Part shown: in pieces, positions 38,170 through 51,332 of the stretch | Layout of the letters: each line of letters starts with the position of its first letter | How positions within the stretch are numbered: position 1 is the first letter of the stretch | From: Tragulus kanchil | Taxonomy: Eukaryota; Chordata; Mammalia; Artiodactyla; Tragulidae | Direction: 5' to 3' | Assembly: GCA_022376925.1 (NCBI GenBank) | Contig: JAIOJX010000025.1 | Location: 145,411,301-145,475,300, forward strand | Length of the DNA stretch: 64,000 nucleotides | Notes under the pieces: generated by a model | What the model saw: the letters and a program-made list of their open reading frames with translations, nothing else | Databases searched by the model: none | What the model was told of the DNA's origin: nothing | Translations under genes and position numbers: made by a program

Positions 38170-40282
38170 AAAACTCGTAGAACTACACTTGAAATGGAAG
38201 TATTTTAGTTTTGTAAATTATAATCTTCAATATGGCTGATTTTTCAAATGTTCTTAGATATAGGTGATGCCTAATAGTCTGCCTTTTAAAAAACCTTAGC
38301 TTCAGAAACACTTTACAACCTGACTGGAAACCTAACCTGGAAATAATTTGTGGACTTGAAATTTGTTGACTAGAAAAATCAATGACTGTCATTTTCATTT
38401 TCTTCTTTCACCTTTCTTGGCTATTAGCTGCTGTGGAAGCAATGCAGAGAAAACAGTACAGGTTTGAAAGGACCAAGAAATCTCTTTAAGCTCTTTGATT
38501 ACTATTAAAGAATGAGTTAGAAAGTAGGATCACTCAATGTAACTCATTGCAATTCTGAACATTTTTGTGATGATGTCAAAATTCCATCTTTTTTTTTGGA
38601 AGATAGTTATTTTATGTCTAATTTTGCTGTAATTGCTCACTTTTACTTAGTCAGCAGTAGACCCGCCTCATTTGCTGGGACTATACTTTGAGAGTCTGAT
38701 CATAAAGTCCTGTCTGACTTCAAATATGTGCTTCTTTAAGCTTTTCCACTGGAATATAAGCTCACTCTTCTAACTTTAGTGCTTAGCAATGAAGTCATCA
38801 TGTCGTATGCTGCAAATAAATAACATGGATTAGTTAATTACTATCTTCAGCAGATATTTTTTTTATTACTTCAAGTGAGATAATCTAGATTAGACAATTT
38901 GGGATTTTGTTTTGTCTACTTCTGTATCCTACAGAAAAAGTATGTACTATGTTCTCATTTAATTTTAGCCTCCATTATCTTAAATTAGAATGCCAATTTC
39001 CTTTGCATCTAGGATCTATGGGTATACTGCAGGGACCATTTTCATACTCTATGGTTGCCCACAACATTTTGAAAACTTTTCGCCTTTGGGAGAATTTTGT
39101 TTTTATAAGTCTTGTCTCCTCAATATTCTCAAGGAAAATACCAGGAATTTACTTTTCCAGTTACCCTTGACAAGCAGAAGGTTGGAAGGCCCACACATGC
39201 TAGAGAATAAAAAAGATGGATGAAAATAAACATAAATAAAAAAGAGGCATGATGGGGAAAAGAAAAGAAGTTAAAAAAAAACTCGTAGAACTACACTTGA
39301 AATGGAAGTATTTTAGTTTTGTAAATTATAATCTTCAATATGGCTGATTTTTCAAATGTTCTTAGATATAGGTGATGCCTAATAGTCTGCCTTTTAAAAA
39401 ACCTTAGCTTCAGAAACACTTTACAACCTGACTGGAAACCTAACCTGGAAATAATTTGTGGACTTGAAATTTGTTGACTAGAAAAATCAATGACTGTCAT
39501 TTTCATTTTCTTCTTTCACCTTTCTTGGCTATTAGCTGCTGTGGAAGCAATGCAGAGAAAACAGTACAGGTTTGAAAGGACCAAGAAATCTCTTTAAGCT
39601 CTTTGATTACTATTAAAGAATGAGTTAGAAAGTAGGATCACTCAATGTAACTCATTGCAATTCTGAACATTTTTGTGATGATGTCAAAATTCCATCTTTT
39701 TTTTTGGAAGATAGTTATTTTATGTCTAATTTTGCTGTAATTGCTCACTTTTACTTAGTCAGCAGTAGACCCGCCTCATTTGCTGGGACTATACTTTGAG
39801 AGTCTGATCATAAAGTCCTGTCTGACTTCAAATATGTGCTTCTTTAAGCTTTTCCACTGGAATATAAGCTCACTCTTCTAACTTTAGTGCTTAGCAATGA
39901 AGTCATCATGTCGTATGCTGCAAATAAATAACATGGATTAGTTAATTACTATCTTCAGCAGATATTTTTTTTATTACTTCAAGTGAGATAATCTAGATTA
40001 GACAATTTGGGATTTTGTTTTGTCTACTTCTGTATCCTACAGAAAAAGTATGTACTATGTTCTCATTTAATTTTAGCCTCCATTATCTTAAATTAGAATG
40101 CCAATTTCCTTTGCATCTAGGATCTATGGGTATACTGCAGGGACCATTTTTCATACTCTATGGTTGCCCACAACATTTTGAAAACTTTTCGTCTTTGGGA
40201 GAATTTTGTTTTTTATAAGTCTTGTCTCCTCAATATTCTCAAGGAAAATACCAGGAATTTACTTTTCCAGTTACCCTTGACA
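38075..40282. repeat. Tandem direct duplication M (unit 1108 bp)
   Basis: Positions 38075-39172 recur at 39183-40282. Ten unmatched bases (39173-39182, agcagaaggt) sit between the copies. Single T differences in two T-runs shift the offset to 1110 near the right end, and one C/T change lies at 39081 versus 40190. The left boundary falls inside a SINE. The right part is copied a third time by duplication N. Confidence 0.97.
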
Positions 40283-42125
40283 CTAGGCCATGGCATTAGA
40301 GGTCTCTGTCAATTAGAAAAATCCATTCAAGAGTTTGATTTGAAGGAGCCACCATTTCATATTGCACATTATCTGGTGTACCAAGCCAAGCTTTTGGTCT
40401 TGTCAACTAAACTTCCACAATCACATGAGTTCATTCATTTTGTTAGTTCATACCTATGATTTCAAGAGAAGTTCCCAGTAATTAACAGAAGAATAAAAAA
40501 ATGAGTTTAGTTTGGTTTACAGACCATCCTGCATAGTAAACCAGAAATGTGGTCTCTGCAGTGTTAGAATAGTACTAAGGGATGTTTCTAAATGACAGTG
40601 GGAAATAACTAATATACTAATTGAGAGAATTTGGAGCTCTACTTCTCATTGTTCATTTGTCTTAGAATGAAAAAAGGGCATTAGATATCTTTCACACACA
40701 TTCATATATGCTGATTAATAGGCTGCCTTTGCATAGATGCACTTAGAAGGGACAAGAATGGTGGATTGCTGGCAAACCATTTTAAGGAAGAGATATTTAG
40801 ATGGAAAATAAAATTTAGAGTGTGAGTTTGTTTCTCATTCAAATAATGAGACTGAGCATGTTCTTGGTGAAGATTATTAATATTCAGATACAGAGGATGA
40901 CCCAACTATCAGAAATGGCAGTAACCATGCCACTACTGAATGAGTTAAATTCTTTTTCAGTGAGGAAGATATGCACTGCATCAACAAGTCCTTTCTTAAA
41001 CACAATCTGACCAGTTTCTGACTACATTAGAATTCTTATCTATTGCAGATATTTTTTATTACTTCAAGTGAGATAATCTAGATTAGACAATTTGGGATTT
41101 TGTTTTGTCTACTTCTGTATCCTACAGAAAAAGTATGTACTATGTTCTCATTTAATTTTAGCCTCCATTATCTTAAATTAGAATGCCAATTTCCTTTGCA
41201 TCTAGGATCTATGGGTATACTGCAGGGACCATTTTTCATACTCTATGGTTGCCCACAACATTTTGAAAACTTTTCGCCTTTGGGAGAATTTTGTTTTTTA
41301 TAAGTCTTGTCTCCTCAATATTCTCAAGGAAAATACCAGGAATTTACTTTTCCAGTTACCCTTGACACTAGGCCATGGCATTAGAGGTCTCTGTCAATTA
41401 GAAAAATCCATTCAAGAGTTTGATTTGAAGGAGCCACCATTTCATATTGCACATTATCTGGTGTACCAAGCCAAGCTTTTGGTCTTGTCAACTAAACTTC
41501 CACAATCACATGAGTTCATTCATTTTGTTAGTTCATACCTATGATTTCAAGAGAAGTTCCCAGTAATTAACAGAAGAATAAAAAAATGAGTTTAGTTTGG
41601 TTTACAGACCATCCTGCATAGTAAACCAGAAATGTGGTCTCTGCAGTGTTAGAATAGTACTAAGGGATGTTTCTAAATGACAGTGGGAAATAACTAATAT
41701 ACTAATTGAGAGAATTTGGAGCTCTACTTCTCATTGTTCATTTGTCTTAGAATGAAAAAGGACATTAGATATCTTTCACACACATTCATATATGCTGATT
41801 AATAGGCTGCCTTTGCATAGATGCACTTAGAAGGGACAAGAATGGTGGATTGCTGGCAAACCATTTTAAGGAAGAGATATTTAGATGGAAAATAAAATTT
41901 AGAGTGTGAGTTTGTTTCTCATTCAAATAATGAGACTGAGCATGTTCTTGGTGAAGATTATTAATATTCAGATACAGAGGATGACCCAACTATCAGAAAT
42001 GGCAGTAACCATGCCACTACTGAATGAGTTAAATTCTTTTTTTCAGTGAGGAAGATATGCACTGCATCAACAAGTCCTTTCTTAAACACAATCTGACCAG
42101 TTTCTGACTACATTAGAATTCTTAT
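39950..42125. repeat. Tandem direct duplication N (unit 1085-1087 bp)
   Basis: Positions 39950-41039 recur at 41037-42125. The start of copy 2 is slightly altered ('tatctattgcagat' versus 'tatcttcagcagat') and a T-run loses two bases. Elsewhere there are only run-length differences near 40671 and 42038. The segment 39950-40282 thus exists three times (also 38842-39172). Confidence 0.96.
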
Positions 42126-42747
42126 TTGCCAACTTCATACAGTAAAACCCTTAACCCCAGATATAGATTCCATCCATACTTGAGTGTAGACTGCAAACTA
42201 GCCAAGAAGGGATAGGTAACTTACCTTGAACTGGATAGTGATTTTGCTTTACTAGAATAAATTACTGTTTGGGATTTGGATTTACCTTCTCTCTTTTCCA
42301 TGATTAATCTCTATGGGCTAATTGACTTATTTGTCTTCTACTATGATATCCATGTACCAGTGCTTCTTTCTGATCCTGGAACTGATCTTACGGGAACATA
42401 ACTAAGGGCATAGATGTATACTCACTGGATTTAGAGGTCAGGCTACATATTCTGTCACCCAAAAGTTGCTGGTCTAACTGTGTAAAAGATATGAAAACAC
42501 ATTATGGCACTGATCTTAGGAGGCCATTCTGCCATCTTGCTGACTGTGGCATCTGTTATATACCATTCAATAATGTGTTACTTTTTCTTACAGTCTGGGA
42601 ACAAATAAGTTGGGAGTCAGAATATAACCTCTCATTTTTATACCTTATGACCTATTGACAAGACTGTAGTTCATGATCCAAGATTTTGGGTTTTGTTGGT
42701 TCAGAAGTCTTAGTAGTCAACCTTGTTCCCACCCTGTCACACAACTG
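42126..42747. other. Unique stretch without recognised features
   Basis: Single-copy sequence of mixed composition. No repeat family, conserved coding frame or structural RNA is apparent. Confidence 0.55.
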
Positions 42748-42940
42748 TGTATGTGTGCTCAGTCACTCAGGCATGTCTGATTATTTGCGACTCTATCAGC
42801 CTTAGCCCACCAGACAATTCTGTCCATAGAATTTTCTAGTCAAGAATACTGGAGCAGGTTTCCATTTCCTTCTCCAGGGGATTTTCATGACCCAAGGATT
42901 GAACCTGCATCTCTTGCATCTCCTGCATCGGCAGGCAGCC
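42748..42940 (-). mobile_element. Bov-tA SINE
   Basis: Antisense Bov-tA: 'gtgtgctcagtcactcaggc', 'ttgcgactctatcagcctta', 'tcaagaatactggagcaggt', 'ttccttctccaggggatttt', 'cccaaggattgaacctgcat', 'cctgcatcggcaggc'. The tRNA head is cut off at the join with the BovB fragment that follows. Confidence 0.85.
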
Positions 42941-43440
42941 ATGACAAATATAGATAGCATATTAAAAAGCAGAGACATTACTTTGCCTACAAAGGTCTGC
43001 GTAGTCAAAGCTATTGTTTTTTCTAGTAATCGTGTACACATGTGAGAGCTGGATAATAGAAAAGGCTAAGCACTGAGAACTGATGCCTTTGAACTGTGGT
43101 GCTGGAGAATCTTGATAATCCCTTGGACATCAGGATATCAAACCAATCAATCCTAAAGGAAATCAACCCTGAATATTCATTGGAAGGACTGATGATGAAG
43201 CTGAAACTCTAATACTTTGGCCACCTGGTGCAAAGAACCAACTCATTGGAAAAATCCTGATACTGGGAAAGATTGAAGGTGAAAGGAGAAGGGGGCAGCA
43301 GAGAACGCGATGGTTAGAAAGCATCCCTGGCCCAACGACAAGAATTTGAGCAAACCCTGGGAGATAGTAGAAGACCAAGGGGCCTGGCATCCTCAGTCCA
43401 TTGTGTTGCAAAGAGTCAAACACAACTTAGCAAGTGAACA
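42941..43440 (+). mobile_element. BovB/Art2 LINE 3'-end fragment
   Basis: Matches the BovB-derived artiodactyl Art2 repeat in order: 'tagatagcatattaaaaagc', 'agagacattactttgcctac', 'aaaggtctgcgtagtcaaag', 'ttgaactgtggtgctggaga', 'tactttggccacctggtgc', 'caactcattggaaaaatcct', 'gatactgggaaagattgaag', 'aagagtcaaacacaactta'. Frames over it are broken by substitutions, so there is no functional reverse transcriptase. It lies tail-away from the antisense Bov-tA, placing BovB-derived sequence at both outer ends in opposite orientation. Confidence 0.9.
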
Positions 43441-44035
43441 ACAACAAAACCCTCACTAATATTGTTTGTATTCTAATCATACGTACATATCTTATGAATG
43501 TAAATTTATATTAAAAATGCTCTTGTAAGCCTTACTATGATTTCTTCTTATTGATGATCAAGCCCAAGTTACTCAGTAACTGAAATGTACATATTGTGAG
43601 TGAATTAAGGACATCTAAAACAGTAAGTTTTTAACTATTTAAGCAAATAAATGACATCAAAAACAACATGTTCATTTGTTCAGCCCAGGCTAATAAATTG
43701 GGTCATGTTCCAGTGTGGTGCTTGTCTCTGAAAGGCCAGATTCTAACTCTGGACACGCTCCTTCTTCAGTCTTTTCCTGCCTCTCACACCTGAGTTAGGA
43801 AGCTAGGAAGCACAGCCTGTGCAGGATTATACACCTAAGGGACAGTAGTGTTTCTTTTGAAGTTCAGAATGGGGACTATACATAATTAAAGAGGGGGGGG
43901 GGAGTCCAAACGTTAGAGAAACTTCCATAATGTCTACCTTCAGGCCTCGTGCCATTTAAATATTTCTTCTGGGGTTTCTGCCTCTATTTCCTCTGGATTC
44001 CAGTGCTTCCTTTTATTTAAGCATTTAAAGACGAA
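43441..44035. other. Unique stretch with a G9-10 run
   Basis: No repeat family or gene is recognised. A run of about nine G bases at 43893 stands out. The moderately complex part 43680-43840 has no readable coding pattern. Confidence 0.55.
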
Positions 44036-46219
44036 GTACTTAATCAACCAAAGGAATTCTGTTCTAGGTGAATAGACTCAAGACCTCAGTTCTGATGTCC
44101 TCAAGGCACACAGAGTGAAACAACAACTGAGCCTGGAAAGGTTTTGGGAAGGTGCAAAGAGCCTGGAAAGAATCCAGCTGTTCTCATCAGAGTCTGTGTG
44201 TACTCCTGTCATCAGAATGGATTACATGTGAAAGGAAAGAAAGTATCTACTCTGCTCACTGGCTGCTCAACAGGCAAAGCATTAAATCCTGTCTCTTCTA
44301 TTTGTGAATTTTAATTGATGGGGCTAGTACACAGCATAACACCATTTTGGCACAAGTGACATGTGTTGGCATTTAAGCAAGAATGGAAATTTTAATTTTA
44401 TTTTCACTCTAAATTAGAAAAGAAAAAATAAAAGAAGAAAGAAAGAAAACAAAGAAAAAATGTCAAACCAAAGGGGTGTTTTTTGTTTTTGTTTTAATTT
44501 GGGTTCCAGGAATAAAGAAAAAATAAAATACTGAAAATAAAACTTGTCTACGTCCTTTTAAAGCAGTTGGTTAATAAGCTTTGGCTTACAATTTCAATGT
44601 GGAATTTCCCTAGACTACCCTATTTATGATGGAGGCTAGATTTTATAGTGGCTTTTTATGTGCCTGGTCTACATTTAAAGCCCAGCCCTGTTGTTTAGGA
44701 CCAGAAATGGACACAATTTAATTCTGTTTATTATAGAAATCAAGTGCTTTTGGAGAGCGACTTGTGAGCAGCTGTTTAATATTGTCTTTCGGCTAATATA
44801 GAGGTTCATTTCGGTTTCCCTCCGAGAAAACAGCAATTCATGAGATTTTTGGAGGCTCTTTTTCATAGAAATTAAGGTCTGCTGCCAGGAGTTAGGAGGA
44901 AAAAAGATTTGCTGTTAATTGGTGGGGCCGGCTGTCTCTGACAGGTGTCATTTTAAGACCTATATTCCGGGAGGATTTCAGAAGATTCTATAAAGAAGAC
45001 ATCGATAATCAAAACTGAAAAAGAAAACAACATTTTTGATATATAATTTCTCAGTTATTTTTAAAAACTTTTTGTAGCTAAATTTAATATGAAAGAAGTG
45101 TCTGAAATAAAGATGGGCAAGATTTATCTGCCAAAAAAAGGTACTTAATCAACCAAAGGTTGGAATAGCCCAAATCAGTTCTGATGTCCTCAAGGCACAC
45201 AGAGTGAAACAACAACTGAGCCTGGAAAGGTTTTGGGAAGGTGCAAAGAGCCTGGAAAGAATCCAGCTGTTCTCATCAGAGTCTGTGTGTACTCCTGTCA
45301 TCAGAATGGATTACATGTGAAAGGAAAGAAAGTATCTACTCTGCTCACTGGCTGCTCAACAGGCAAAGCATTAAATCCTGTCTCTTCTATTTGTGAATTT
45401 TAATTGATGGGGCTAGTACACAGCATAACACCATTTTGGCACAAGTGACATGTGTTGGCATTTAAGCAAGAATGGAAATTTTAATTTTATTTTCACTCTA
45501 AATTAGAAAAGAAAAAATAAAAGAAGAAAGAAAGAAAACAAAGAAAAAATGTCAAACCAAAGGGGTGTTTTTTGTTTTTGTTTTAATTTGGGTTCCAGGA
45601 ATAAAGAAAAAATAAAATACTGAAAATAAAACTTGTCTACGTCCTTTTAAAGCAGTTGGTTAATAAGCTTTGGCTTACAATTTCAATGTGGAATTTCCCT
45701 AGACTACCCTATTTATGATGGAGGCTAGATTTTATAGTGGCTTTTTATGTGCCTGGTCTACATTTAAAGCCCAGCCCTGTTGTTTAGGACCAGAAATGGA
45801 CACAATTTAATTCTGTTTATTATAGAAATCAAGTGCTTTTGGAGAGCGACTTGTGAGCAGATGTTTAATATTGTCTTTCGGCTAATATAGAGGTTCATTT
45901 CGGTTTCCCTCCGAGAAAACAGCAATTCATGAGATTTTTGGAGGCTCTTTTTCATAGAAATTAAGGTCTGCTGCCAGGAGTTAGGAGGAAAAAAGATTTG
46001 CTGTTAATTGGTGGGGCCGGCTGTCTCTGACAGGTGTCATTTTAAGACCTATATTCCGGGAGGATTTCAGAAGATTCTATAAAGAAGACATCGATAATCA
46101 AAACTGAAAAAGAAAACAACATTTTTGATATATAATTTCTCAGTTATTTTTAAAAACTTTTTGTAGCTAAATTTAATATGAAAGAAGTGTCTGAAATAAA
46201 GATGGGCAAGATTTATCTG
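44036..46219. repeat. Tandem direct duplication O (unit 1089-1105 bp)
   Basis: Positions 44036-45130 recur at 45141-46219. Ten unmatched bases, ccaaaaaaag, lie between them. The first 45 bases of copy 2 are a shortened, altered version (about 16 bases fewer) before exact agreement from 'cagttctgatgtcc'. One C/A difference lies at 44772 versus 45861. The unit holds a purine-rich AAAG/AAAGA tract near 44413 and a candidate conserved block. Confidence 0.96.
44690..44960. promoter_or_regulatory. Candidate conserved noncoding element (tentative)
   Basis: A complex, CpG-retaining block in AT-rich DNA, including 'ggagagcgacttgtgagcag', 'gtctttcggctaatatagag', 'tcatttcggtttccctccga', 'aacagcaattcatgagattt', 'ggtggggccggctgtctctg' and 'acaggtgtcattttaag'. 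Several CpGs survive although the rest of the window is CpG-poor, which suggests constraint. No frame longer than 63 codons and no known repeat covers it. Function is inference; an enhancer is one option. It recurs at 45779-46049. Confidence 0.35.
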
Positions 46220-48104
46220 TGTTCCTCAGAGACTGTGTTCAATAGTTAAGGAAATTAAGTTTTTTTTTTTTTTCTTTTGAAAACAGTATGGTTCAAATAA
46301 CTGAGCAAGTTTTAAGGAGAGAGGTTTATGTAACTGTACCTACAGTAGTAAGTAATGAAACTTATGGTCTCTTGAAGCAAGACCTTGAATATAGCATTTG
46401 ATCTGTCTTTCTGTGATGTAAAGGAGACCATTAGACTTGGAAATTTTAAATGGTACTTGCTTCTTTATTTGATATTTATATGAGTAAAAAGGTACCTCTA
46501 GGTTGAGATATTCTCCTATTCCCTTAGGGCCAGTTCTGGCTCTAGATTCACTAAGATCTTAGGGTGCATTTTGTTTGTCTTAATGAGGGAGACAGCCAAC
46601 CCTATCTAAGAATTTCAGTGACACTAGGAGTCAAAGAATAACAATATCCAGATAATTGCCTTATTCTTCAAAGAATTGTATGACTATAAACTAAATGTGA
46701 ACTACTTGATAGTTGGAATAACATTGAGAAACTATTAAATGGTGTAGGATTTGTACTACACATAATATCTGGGCCAAATGCCCATTTAAAATACACCTTG
46801 AGAGCAGACCTTGATGGATTTCTAAAATCATGTGGGTGATCTAGGTGCGTCCTTTCTACATGAAGACTACACGGGATGAGGTTATTTCTCTTTGTGTTCC
46901 ATGATTACTTTGTGTTTTTTGTTGTTGTTGAACATGATTTCGGAAAAACTAGTTTTGATTTCTTCTTTCCTGTTTTTTTTTTTCTTCCATAAAAAGTGTA
47001 CTAAATTTAAAACTTACTGCACTAACATTCCATTTTGCCTGACTTGTGTAAAATGATTCGGAAGGAAATTGTTTGAGTCAAGGTAATGTTTGAAACCTGC
47101 CTGATTAAGAAGCTAATGTATCAGAAAACAGATTTTCTCTCTTACTGTTGGAAGCACCTTGTGAAGCATTCCAAGATTTTGTTTTTCATTTCCATTCAAA
47201 TAAAAAGTATTACTGAATTAGTTAGTAATCCAAATATACAGGATGTTTACCTTGAAAACTTGGCTTGCAAAGAAAACTCTTTGAAATAAAAGATATACAC
47301 TTATTTTATGGAGAAGAAATATTTTAATAAAAAATTCTAGTCTGTGAGACTTTGGGATTTCAATGAAGCATGATATAAATCTCAGAAGCAAGGATGCAGG
47401 AATAAAAAGGAGAATAAACCTAAGAACTTTATGACTGTGTTACCACCATCTTCATCTAGGATTATCTATTAGAATGACTTTTTTGTTGTTGAGGTGTTAA
47501 GCCTTATAAGCCCTGTTTATTTTTATTGTTATATAAAGGTGAACACAAAACCAACTGAATATTTGTCCAAGCAAATTGGAGTGGGCACACTGCATGAATT
47601 TGTGTCTCTGTCTTTTTCTCTCATTTGCCCTCCCATCCCTGCTCCTTTTCGGTCAGGAAGTGAGGTGTTTTAGTCATACATGTACCAAAATACACTTCAA
47701 ATAAAAGGAAACAAAGTTTGACTTTAAGTTGTAGGCTCTGTATTCACACTTATTTTCTCTATTGAACATATATTTTAACAGTGTGTCATTTATGTGCATG
47801 ATTCTGCTGTGATTTTATTCAAGAGTAGACTGATGATGAATGAAATAATAGTCAAAAAATGAAATAAGAGTGGCAGTCAAAAATAGGTTTTCCTCTTTCT
47901 CTTTCCTGTAGGAAATGAAGCATTGGTAGATTCACATAGGAATTAGGAGCACTTTCTGACATTTGGAAGGGCATGTTATTCTTATATATGTTTTAAATTA
48001 AAATTACTGATAGTGACATGTAGTTATTCTATAGAATACTATTTAGGGAGGCAGACTTAATTTTACATCCTACCTTTGTAAGGCCACCATCCTTAGTTGA
48101 ATGG
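46220..48104. other. Unique AT-rich stretch without recognised features
   Basis: Single-copy. T-runs near 46261 and 46973. No interspersed repeat, RNA gene or credible coding frame recognised; the 67-codon frame at 47086 has no protein features. Confidence 0.6.
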
Positions 48105-48175
48105 AGGTGAATGTGTGCTCAGTTGTGTCTGACTCTTTGTGACCACATGGACTGCAGCCCACCAGGTTCCTTAAT
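48105..48175 (-). mobile_element. Bov-tA SINE 3' fragment
   Basis: 'tgtgtgctcagttgtgtctg', 'actctttgtgaccacatgga' and 'ctgcagcccaccaggttcct' are the antisense BovB-derived end of Bov-tA. The remainder of the element is absent. Confidence 0.85.
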
Positions 48176-48238
48176 CTATGTTGAATGGAGAGAAGAATCA
48201 AATAAGTTGGTGAACTTTTTAAGACAGTAGAATTTCTA

Positions 48239-50450
48239 TTTTTAAGAATTTTATGATCTTTGACCAAATAGATCTTTATCAGCTCATAAGACTGCTATTC
48301 CTTAAGAAAATACTCTTTAGTATTTTACATGGAAAATTAATACCTGTGTAACAATCATTGCTTCATTATATGTGAAGACACTGGGGGCTCTAGTTGACTA
48401 TTATCACAACTTAGGAGAAAGCTATCACCTGAACCACTTACTTCTCATTCCCTTCAGCTACCACATGGGAAACAACTTGAACTTTGTACATGAGCATGAT
48501 CCAACTTTAGTCTTGTCCTGTATTTCAAAAAAATGGGGTTAATTTTCATCAATTACTTTTACATATGTTCTAGTCCTCTGTTATGGCTATATCAAGAGGC
48601 AAACCTTGTGGAAATAGTCCCAGACTGTGATCCTGTTTTAATATAATAAGATTTTTAGTCTAATTACATGTGTTGTTAAAGGTTCAAATAATGTTTGGAT
48701 CAGCTGCCAAATCTTAGGGGTGTTTGATGAACTGAACTTCTGAACTTATGAACAAGTTCACTTTTCAGTGCTTGAAAGACTCTTCTAGTGAAAACAAATC
48801 CTCTGGTCAGAATTTATATATATATATTAAAGTCTAGCCTGCTACGTCTATTTACTTTACTACTAAGGAAGTGGGACTGTTAATTTCAGAAAATGACAGG
48901 CTTTTTTTCCCTAAGGTGGTGAATACATATTTTGAACTGTATCTTGTTATGTTCATATTGGGAAAGAAAATATTTTCCTTTTTTATGTTTGTAATTTACA
49001 TTAAATTAAGCTAATGGCCAGATGATGTCATCTCTGACTATAAAAGATAATGTTTTCCAATTATGAATAACTAAGCTCTACATGGATTTTATAATGCCCT
49101 CTCCATTTGTTTTAATGCACATGTGATGGTAACCGCTCCCTGTGAAATTTCTTCTTAATCACGTTTTACAGGAAACAAGAGTCTTACAGGTCTAATGACT
49201 GAGCACTTGAGTGAGTTCTTGAATTGAGATCATCTGAATTTTGGTCCATTTTTCACTCCTCTGTGCCACCACTACCTCATGTGATTACCCTTTTCAAAAA
49301 GAAGAAAATACAGTGAGTAATATGAAAACAGGTAGATTTTTAAAAATTTTATGATCTTTGACCAAATAGATCTTTATCAGCTCATAAGACTGCTATTCCT
49401 TAAGAAAATACTCTTTAGTATTTTACATGGAAAATTAATACCTGTGTAACAATCATTGCTTCATTATATGTGAAGACACTGGGGGCTCTAGTTGACTATT
49501 ATCACAACTTAGGAGAAAGCTATCACCTGAACCACTTACTTCTCATTCCCTTCAGCTACCACATGGGAAACAACTTGAACTTTGTACATGAGCATGATCC
49601 AACTTTAGTCTTGTCCTGTATTTCAAAAAAATGGGGTTAATTTTCATCAATTACTTTTACATATGTTCTAGTCCTCTGTTATGGCTATATCAAGAGGCAA
49701 ACCTTGTGGAAATAGTCCCAGACTGTGATCCTGTTTTAATATAATAAGATTTTTAGTCTAATTACATGTGTTGTTAAAGGTTCAAATAATGTTTGGATCA
49801 GCTGCCAAATCTTAGGGGTGTTTGATGAACTGAACTTCTGAACTTATGAACAAGTTCACTTTTCAGTGCTTGAAAGACTCTTCTAGTGAAAACAAATCCT
49901 CTGGTCAGAATTTATATATATATATTAAAGTCTAGCCTGCTACGTCTATTTACTTTACTACTAAGGAAGTGGGACTGTTAATTTCAGAAAATGACAGGCT
50001 TTTTTTCCCTAAGGTGGTGAATACATATTTTGAACTGTATCTTGTTATGTTCATATTGGGAAAGAAAATATTTTCCTTTTTTATGTTTGTAATTTACATT
50101 AAATTAAGCTAATGGCCAGATGATGTCATCTCTGACTATAAAAGATAATGTTTTCCAATTATGAATAACTAAGCTCTACATGGATTTTATAATGCCCTCT
50201 CCATTTGTTTTAATGCACATGTGATGGTAACCGCTCCCTGTGAAATTTCTTCTTAATCACGTTTTACAGGAAACAAGAGTCTTACAGGTCTAATGACTGA
50301 GCACTTGAGTGAGTTCTTGAATTGAGATCATCTGAATTTTGGTCCATTTTTCACTCCTCTGTGCCACCACTACCTCATGTGATTACCCTTTTTCAAGAGA
50401 TAGAAGAAAATACAGTGAGTAATATGAAAACAGGTAGATTTTTTAAAAAA
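48239..50450. repeat. Tandem direct duplication P (unit about 1098 bp)
   Basis: Positions 48239 to about 49346 recur from about 49337 to 50450, offset 1098 at the left and a few bases more at the right. The junction lies in a shared 'tttttaa.aattttatg' run. Near the end of copy 1 a T is missing and a stretch reads 'caaaaagaag' where copy 2 reads 'caagagatagaag'. The unit includes AT-rich DNA and a moderately complex part near 49060-49190. Confidence 0.95.
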
Positions 50451-50726
50451 TTCTTTATTTTAAAGGTTTTACAGAGTTTTGTTGTTCACAGACATGTATG
50501 TTTCCAGATCAGTCATATGCATATCCCTGGTCCTCAGCCCCCTAGTTCCCCCCATCCCACCCCTCCAGACCATCGCCCCAAGCCATTGTGAGCATTCCTA
50601 TTCTCTTAGCACTATGACACTAGCTGTCTTTTCCACACATGACAGTATAGGTTTCCATGTTACTCCCTCCATGCTTCCCCCTCCCTATTTTTCCCCTACA
50701 ATGTCCCTATGTCTATGCTCTGTCTG
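50444..50726 (-). mobile_element. Short retroposed element of unrecognised family, first copy
   Basis: A 283-bp insertion flanked by an 18-bp direct repeat, gaaaacaggtagattttt, at 50426-50443 and 50727-50744. A poly-T/A-rich edge lies on the left, so the element runs on the minus strand. The body is C-rich on the plus strand ('cctagttccccccatcccac', 'gcttccccctccctattttt'), which suggests a G-rich 3' end like that of a 5'-truncated LINE. I do not recognise the family. The 89- and 103-codon frames over it are not convincing proteins. Confidence 0.75.
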
Positions 50727-51332
50727 GAAAACAGGTAGATTTTTATCTGCGAGGCACCTAGTGGCAAGTTTAAGCAGAGCTAGGCTCTGAGCTGGCTAAG
50801 CCACAGGCAAAGTAAAGTTATAGGGGAGAAGTTGTGATTGACAGGAAATGCCTCCAACAAGACAGAGGAGGTGGCCCTGGTTTTCTGTTTTCTAGCTCCA
50901 GTTTGAACTGTGAGGTTCTTCTTTATAATTCTTTCTGTAAGGGATCAAAAGAATAACTGCAAGAGGATCTGGCATTTACCAGCAAGCAATAGATTCAAAA
51001 GACTTGTTAAATTTTGTTTTAATTTTTAAAAGATTGAAAAATAGCTCTCCTTCTGACATCTCCATCCAAAGAGAATTTTAAAATTTTAAAGTATTTAAAT
51101 AATTTCAACTATATCTAGAAAAGTAACCATTCAAATTCTATCATAGATCCAGTTAGTATATTATTATGAATTACTGCAATTGTTTGAAAAATATTTCTCT
51201 GGCTGAATTCAACCATTTATAGGTGTCTTTCAATATAATCTCAGGCAACTATATTCTCTACTCTGAGGATTCTTCTGAAATTACAGAAAAACCTTAACAA
51301 CACAACTGATACAATATTGTCATTGTTATTGT

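Noticed and set aside
38735..38825. Possible L2 tail ('ccactggaatataagctcac')
   Set aside because: Only one block resembles L2; not enough to support a feature.
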